From positions 22,128 to 86,127 of the forward strand of contig JAAYBV010000001.1 in the NCBI GenBank assembly GCA_012744475.1: a stretch of 64,000 nt of DNA, written 5' to 3'. Shown here one piece after another: positions 59,661 through 64,000 of this stretch (its first letter is position 1; every line of letters starts with the position of its first letter). Below the pieces are notes generated by a model. It did not search any database. It was not told where the DNA came from and saw nothing but the letters and a program-made list of their open reading frames with translations. Source of the stretch: Phycisphaerae bacterium (GTDB lineage Bacteria > Planctomycetota > Phycisphaerae > Sedimentisphaerales > Anaerobacaceae). A program made the translations under genes and the position numbers.

Positions 59661-61640
59661 ATGTTGAAGTCAAGAATATGCGTTCTGTCGGTTGCCACAT
59701 TGCTCGTGGCTGGTGTCGCGCCCTTGTGGGCGCAGACGGTTGCTCCGAAGTCGGACGAAGACAAGCTGATCGCCACCTTGACGTCGGCCAGTGCGTCTCG
59801 CAAGGACAAGGCCGACGCCTGCCGGCAGTTGTCGATCATCGGGACAAACAAAGCCATTGCGCCGCTGGCGTCGCTGCTGGGCGATCCTGAAATGTCGCAC
59901 ATGGCCCGTTATGCGCTGGAGCCCATCTCCGATCCGGCGGTCGACCAGGCCCTTCGCGATGCCTTGGGCAAGCTCAGAGGCAGGCCTCTGATCGGCGTGA
60001 TCACCAGCCTCGGCGTCCGGCGCGATGCCCAGGCGGTGGAACCTCTGATGAAGATGCTCATGGACGACCAGGTGAGCCCCGAAGCGATGGGGGCCGCTGT
60101 GCGGACGCTGGGCCAGATTGGCAACTCGGCTGCGTCGCAAGTCCTGATCGCAAGCATGGATCATGCGCCGCCGGAGGGCATGATTGATGTGTATGAGGGT
60201 CTATTGCGTTGCGCCGAGCATCTCGTCGTCGAGGGCAATCGCGATGAGGCCAGAGCGATCTACGATCGGCTGCGTCAGACGAAGGGTCCGCACCAGGTCC
60301 GAGCCGGCGCGCTGCGCGGCGCGATCCTGACGCGCAGCGGCGGCGAACAAGCAACCCTCATCCGGGAGCATCTGCGCAGCGACGACTACGTGTTGTTCGC
60401 GGCCGCCTGCCAGACGGCCCTGGACCTGCCGGACGCCGGGATTACACGAGCGCTGACCGAATCGCTGCCTCAGTTGCCTGCCGACAACCGCATCCTGGCG
60501 ATTCAGACGCTCGGCAAGCGAGGGGATAAGGCGTCACTACCGACGCTGTTCGAAGCCTCCAAGACAGGGCCACAGGCCGTTCGCGTTGCCGCCATAAAGG
60601 CCATGCCGGAAATCGGCGACGTCTCGGCGGTGCCTGTGTTGGCAGGGCTGATGGCCGACACCGACCGTCAGGTTTCGCAGGCCGCCCAGGAGTGCCTCGC
60701 GGCGATGCAGGGCAAAGAGGCCGACCAGGCGGTGATGACGATGTTCGACAGCAGTGACGTGAACCGGCGTCTGGCGGCGCTGGAGTTGATGGGGCGCCGT
60801 CGGATGACGGGTGCGGTACCTGTCCTGTTGAAAGCTGCCGGAACCACGGAGGGCAATCTCCGCCAGGCAGCCATCAAGATGGTGGGCGAGTTGGGCGGGC
60901 CGGACCAGTTGCCCCCACTGCTCGATCTGCTCGGAGGTCTGGAGGCCTCGTCGGATCTCGAAGCGGCAAGGCAGGCGATGAGTCAGGTCTGCGGCAAGGC
61001 GGCCGATCCGCAAACCGTCAGCCCGATGCTTATCAACCGGCTCGACCGGGCGAGACCGGCGCAGAAGATCGTTCTGTTGCGGGTCCTGAGCGGAGTTGGT
61101 GGTCCTGCGGCTCTGAAGGCAGTCCGTGCAGCGGTCGACGATCCTGACGGCGAGGTGCGCACCGGAGCCATCCGCGCGCTGGGAACGTGGAAGACTACCG
61201 ACGCGGCCACGGAGTTGCTGGCGCTGGCCAAAGCGACCGATAACCCCAGTGACAGAATGTTGTCTCTGCGATCGTATCTGGGTTTTGCGGCCCGTCGTGA
61301 CCTGCCGGCCGAGATGCGTTTGACGATGTGCCGGCAGGCTGGCGAGTTGGTCCGGCGGGACGACGAGAAGAAGCTGCTGCTGGGCACCGTGGGCGGCATC
61401 GATTCGATCGACGCACTGGGTGTGATCGAGCCCTATCTGGCGGATTCGGCGACAAAGCAGGAAGCGACGGTCGCCCTGCTGGGGATTGCCGACCGGCTGC
61501 TGAGTCAGCGTGAGGCGAACCAGTACGCGGCCAAGCTGATTGGGTCGCTGGAAAAAGCCATTCAAGCGGCCGCCAGCGACAATCTGGCCCAGCGAGCCAA
61601 AACCTTGCTGGAACAGGCCCGCGACAAAGCGGGCCGCTGA
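59661..61640 (+). CDS. Secreted HEAT-repeat protein
   Basis: The protein has 659 residues, with ATG 59661 behind AAGGAAA. A signal peptide (ICVLSVATLLVAGVAPLWAQ) precedes tandem helical repeats of about 30 residues: AIAPLASLLGDPEMSHMARYAL, AVEPLMKMLMDDQVSPEAMGA, AVPVLAGLMADTDRQVSQAA and ALKAVRAAVDDPDGEVRTGA. These are HEAT repeats of the PBS-lyase type, with no enzyme domain. It ends the sugar operon, 32 bases after the exported oxidoreductase, and may scaffold exported enzymes. Confidence 0.88.
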   Translation: MLKSRICVLSVATLLVAGVAPLWAQTVAPKSDEDKLIATLTSASASRKDKADACRQLSIIGTNKAIAPLASLLGDPEMSHMARYALEPISDPAVDQALRDALGKLRGRPLIGVITSLGVRRDAQAVEPLMKMLMDDQVSPEAMGAAVRTLGQIGNSAASQVLIASMDHAPPEGMIDVYEGLLRCAEHLVVEGNRDEARAIYDRLRQTKGPHQVRAGALRGAILTRSGGEQATLIREHLRSDDYVLFAAACQTALDLPDAGITRALTESLPQLPADNRILAIQTLGKRGDKASLPTLFEASKTGPQAVRVAAIKAMPEIGDVSAVPVLAGLMADTDRQVSQAAQECLAAMQGKEADQAVMTMFDSSDVNRRLAALELMGRRRMTGAVPVLLKAAGTTEGNLRQAAIKMVGELGGPDQLPPLLDLLGGLEASSDLEAARQAMSQVCGKAADPQTVSPMLINRLDRARPAQKIVLLRVLSGVGGPAALKAVRAAVDDPDGEVRTGAIRALGTWKTTDAATELLALAKATDNPSDRMLSLRSYLGFAARRDLPAEMRLTMCRQAGELVRRDDEKKLLLGTVGGIDSIDALGVIEPYLADSATKQEATVALLGIADRLLSQREANQYAAKLIGSLEKAIQAAASDNLAQRAKTLLEQARDKAGR

Positions 61641-62325
61641 GTCCGCAGCCAAGGGCGGCCATGAGGTTCGCTGGAGTGTCTCGGGAGCGATTCCCGAAAG
61701 GCTGGGCGGAGTTGGTCTGTCATGCCGTGACGCTGCAAGCCGGCCGGCGTCCAGGCGGAGGGTTCTCGCGTTACTGAGTCAGGGTAATGCTCCTGAACGG
61801 ATTGGATTGCGCGCTCGGTCTGTCGTGATGGAGTGTCAGGAATACCGCCAATTGTCTGGAAGATCGGTATGCTTTCTGTCGATGTTGAGATGGGGTATAT
61901 GGGAAGAATATTGTTGTCTCCAAAGGCCCGATGTGGTAGTAATAGATAGATTCGGATAGGCATGTTTCAGGCCCAGCGATGGTGTAATAGCTGGCGAGTT
62001 TGTTGTGACAGGCACGCAGACGGCTTGCCTCCTCAAAGCCTCAATTGAGGGCTTTGTCCGGGAGTGCGAGTACACGCGAGGGGTCATGTCAGATGCTTTC
62101 CGCTGATATAGGACGTGGCAGGGGTCCTGTCCCTGCGCGGAAAGGAGGTGAATGAGCGAGTTTTTGCGGCGGCATCGCATCTGCGAGAAAACTTTGGGCG
62201 GATCCGTGACGTTTGCGATCCGGCCAGAGGCACCGTGCGGCCGGTCGGCCGGCGAGGGCCGGTGTCTCGACGTGTGTGTTAACGTAATTTGTAGCAAGCA
62301 GTTACATTCAGAAGGAGAGTAGTAT
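61641..62325. other. Long leader/intergenic region before the surface protein gene
   Basis: This 685-base gap contains hairpins CAAAGCC...GGGCTTTG (62035-62057) and GCAGGG-GTCCTGT-CCCTGC (about 62117-62135), then the near-perfect anti-16S sequence AAAGGAGGTGA (62141-62151) and a possible 56-codon ORF (62152-62322). A cyclic-di-GMP riboswitch was considered because of GACAGGCACGC near 62005, but the conserved core is not there. No larger gene is seen. Confidence 0.55.
62152..62322 (+). CDS. Possible 56-residue leader ORF
   Basis: ATG 62152 directly abuts AAAGGAGGTGA, an almost complete anti-16S match but with no spacer. The frame reads MSEFLRRHRICEKTLGG and ends in a TAG four bases before the next ATG, inside its ribosome site region. 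It has no known family. It could be a leader peptide that gates translation of the surface protein, or chance. Confidence 0.3.
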   Translation: MSEFLRRHRICEKTLGGSVTFAIRPEAPCGRSAGEGRCLDVCVNVICSKQLHSEGE

Positions 62326-64000
62326 ATGTATCGAACGTGGATCCACATGATCTCCGTTGCGGCGCTGCTGCTGGTGGTCGTCGGGCAGGCGCAGGCCAGC
62401 CCATACATCCGCGCCGCCTATTGGGACAGCAACTATGGTACGGCTTGGGCCGGCGACGGCATCGCCGTCCGAGACGCCCTGGAGGCGGCAGGATATGAAG
62501 TTCTGGATGCCGCCGCACTGCGGGACTGGATGGACGCTCGCATTGCCGACCGCAAGCTCAGCGTGGTTGTCATGTGTCGGGACGCCGTGCCGGATACGAT
62601 CGCCGAGACCCAGGACGCGAATTGCACCATTCGCCGGTACCTGGATGCCGGTGGCAAGGTCGTCTGGTATTCGGACATCCCGTTCTACTACGTCACGACC
62701 GCCGGCGGAGCAAACACCACTTGGGGAACTGGCGGATCGACGAACATCCTTGGATTCAACGCAGCAGGCGGCACCTGGGACGTCGGCGGCACCGTGACTA
62801 TCACCGACGAGGGGGTCAAGTGGGGACTGACGGATGCCTGGACCTCGACTCGTCCGGCCGCACCGGCTCCGATTGAGAACTTCACGATTCTGGCTTCGGA
62901 TGCCAATGGCAACGCTCCGGGTTATGTCGCGCACTTCCTGCCGGGCGACACCTTCCGCGGATTTGTTCGCATCGAGGACCATACCGGAGCGCCGGTGAAC
63001 ATCGACAACCTCATCGCGGTGGCCGAATATGCCGAGTCGATCAACACCGCGACCGGGCCGCAGCCGGAGAGCGGCGCCACCGACATTCCTCGAGACGTGG
63101 TGCTGAGCTGGTCGGCAGGCTATTCGGCCGTCACGCATGACGTCTACTTCGGCGCGTCGTTTGACGACGTCAACGCCGCTACCCGGAACAATCCGATGGG
63201 CGTTCTCGTCAGCCAGGGTCAGACCGAGACCACGTTCGACCCGGCGGGCATCCTCGATTTCGAGACGATCTACTACTGGCGCATCGATGAGGTCAACGGC
63301 GCCCCCGACAATACGATCTTCAAGGGCGACGTCTGGAGCTTCACGAGCGAGCCGTTTGCCTACGCGATCGCGGACATTGTTGCGACGAGCAACGCCGTCT
63401 CGGAAGCCAAGTCCAGTGCGCAGAACACGGTCAACGGTTCCGGCCTCAACGCCAACGATCAACATTCGATCCTCAGCGGTGACATGTGGCTTGGCGTTCC
63501 AGCCGGCGACGACCCGATCTGGATTCAGTGGGAGTTCGACGGCGTCTACAAGATTCACGAGATGCTGGTCTGGAACTACAACGAGCAGTTTGAGCTGATT
63601 CTCGGCTTCGGTATCAAGGACGTTACCTTCGAGTATTCCACGAATGGAACGGATTGGACCGTGCTGGGCGACGTGACGTTGAACCAGGCGACCGCCAAGC
63701 CGACGTATGCCGCCAACACGACGGTGGATTTCGGTGGTGTGGCGGCCCAGTATGTCCGGCTGAACATCAACAGTGGCTTTGGGCTCATGGGCCAGTACGG
63801 CCTGAGCGAAGTCCGCTTTATGTACATCCCTGCCCAGGCGCGCGAGCCGCAGCCGGCCGACGGTGCGACCGATGTCAGCGTGGACAGCGCGCTGACCTGG
63901 CGAGCCGGTCGCGACGCCGCTTCGCATGAAGTCCACTTCGGCACCGATGCCGAGGCGTTGGCTCTGGCGGGCACCGTCAGCGTGAACACCTATGCTCCCG
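62326..64000 (+). CDS. Large secreted multidomain protein with discoidin-like and Ig-like modules (3' end cut)
   Basis: The frame is open from ATG 62326 (GAAGGAG upstream) to the window end, 558 codons. A signal peptide (MISVAALLLVVVGQAQA) precedes a ThuA/flavodoxin-like first domain (YIRAAYWDSNYGTAWAGDGI, VVVMCRDAVPD, RRYLDAGGKVVWYSD). A module starting PESGATDIPRDVVLSWSAG and another starting PADGATDVSVDSALTWRAG are repeats of about 100 residues with a shared VYFG/VHFGT strand. Between them lies an F5/8 type C-like domain (ANDQHSILSGDMWLGVP, WIQWEFDGVYKIHEMLVWNY, TFEYSTNGTDWTVLGDV, VRLNINSGFG). Such planctomycete proteins often continue into LamG domains. Probably a surface or biofilm protein. 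Confidence 0.82.
   Translation, partial: MYRTWIHMISVAALLLVVVGQAQASPYIRAAYWDSNYGTAWAGDGIAVRDALEAAGYEVLDAAALRDWMDARIADRKLSVVVMCRDAVPDTIAETQDANCTIRRYLDAGGKVVWYSDIPFYYVTTAGGANTTWGTGGSTNILGFNAAGGTWDVGGTVTITDEGVKWGLTDAWTSTRPAAPAPIENFTILASDANGNAPGYVAHFLPGDTFRGFVRIEDHTGAPVNIDNLIAVAEYAESINTATGPQPESGATDIPRDVVLSWSAGYSAVTHDVYFGASFDDVNAATRNNPMGVLVSQGQTETTFDPAGILDFETIYYWRIDEVNGAPDNTIFKGDVWSFTSEPFAYAIADIVATSNAVSEAKSSAQNTVNGSGLNANDQHSILSGDMWLGVPAGDDPIWIQWEFDGVYKIHEMLVWNYNEQFELILGFGIKDVTFEYSTNGTDWTVLGDVTLNQATAKPTYAANTTVDFGGVAAQYVRLNINSGFGLMGQYGLSEVRFMYIPAQAREPQPADGATDVSVDSALTWRAGRDAASHEVHFGTDAEALALAGTVSVNTYAP

Noticed and set aside
61990..62140. Cyclic-di-GMP (GEMM) riboswitch before the surface protein gene
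   Set aside because: Some short motifs resemble it, but the conserved core and tetraloop receptor order are absent.

Overview
The window is high-GC, gene-dense bacterial DNA that most resembles a planctomycete of the Phycisphaerae type from an anoxic habitat. This is inferred from gene content only. The clues are Tat-exported Gfo/Idh/MocA oxidoreductases, a GH172 (DUF2961) protein, ThuA-like and six-hairpin glycosidase-like secreted proteins, an exosortase-linked polysaccharide locus, a Ycf46-like AAA ATPase, an anaerobe-type hybrid cluster protein and NrfHA. No rRNA, tRNA or CRISPR array was seen.

Layout. 1-4.5 kb (minus strand): an operon of secreted carbohydrate-active proteins (GH172, a nucleoside-hydrolase-like protein, and a glycosidase cut by the window edge). 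4.7-7.1 kb (minus): three genes matching the sulfide-dependent homocysteine pathway described in methanogens (COG1900, NIL-ferredoxin, COG2122). 7.6-19.7 kb (plus): an exopolysaccharide/exosortase operon (Wza-like lipoprotein, exosortase, EpsI-like protein, a 1,660-residue TPR protein, a tyrosine autokinase), then a sugar-nucleotide epimerase. 19.7-30.6 kb: a PEGA lipoprotein, an AAA ATPase, a short-form pheT, a strong 6S RNA candidate with its own promoter and terminator, an alpha-glucan phosphorylase, a PTS IIA-like protein and several small proteins.

30.6-43.9 kb is the accessory-looking part. It holds a nitrite/nitrosative-stress cluster (nrfHA, an Rrf2 regulator, two cupins, hcp, a 4Fe-4S protein and an SO_0444-type permease, all on the minus strand), two unrecognised secreted proteins, an IS1380-type remnant, and intergenic DNA built from duplicated elements and 7-nt-phased repeat tracts. 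43.9-49.2 kb (plus): an HNH/AP2 protein with a probable frameshift, then a tight operon of a lysine 2,3-aminomutase-like radical SAM enzyme, an ATP-grasp ligase and an ATP-grasp-GNAT fusion. This is the best candidate here for an undescribed small-molecule pathway. 49.2-53.5 kb (minus): a large six-hairpin glycosidase-like protein and a ThuA-like protein. 53.6-61.6 kb (plus): a sugar-modifying operon (two TIM-barrel isomerase/epimerases, a cytoplasmic and a Tat-exported Gfo/Idh/MocA oxidoreductase, a cupin-fold isomerase-like protein, a secreted HEAT-repeat protein). The window ends inside a large secreted multidomain protein.

Between genes, and once inside a gene, there is a family of paired palindromes with the ends GTGGCAGC...GCTGCCAC whose stems vary in sequence but keep their pairing. 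It is a REP/BIME-like mobile repeat family of this genome. Many long reading frames opposite the real genes are high-GC shadows and are not annotated.
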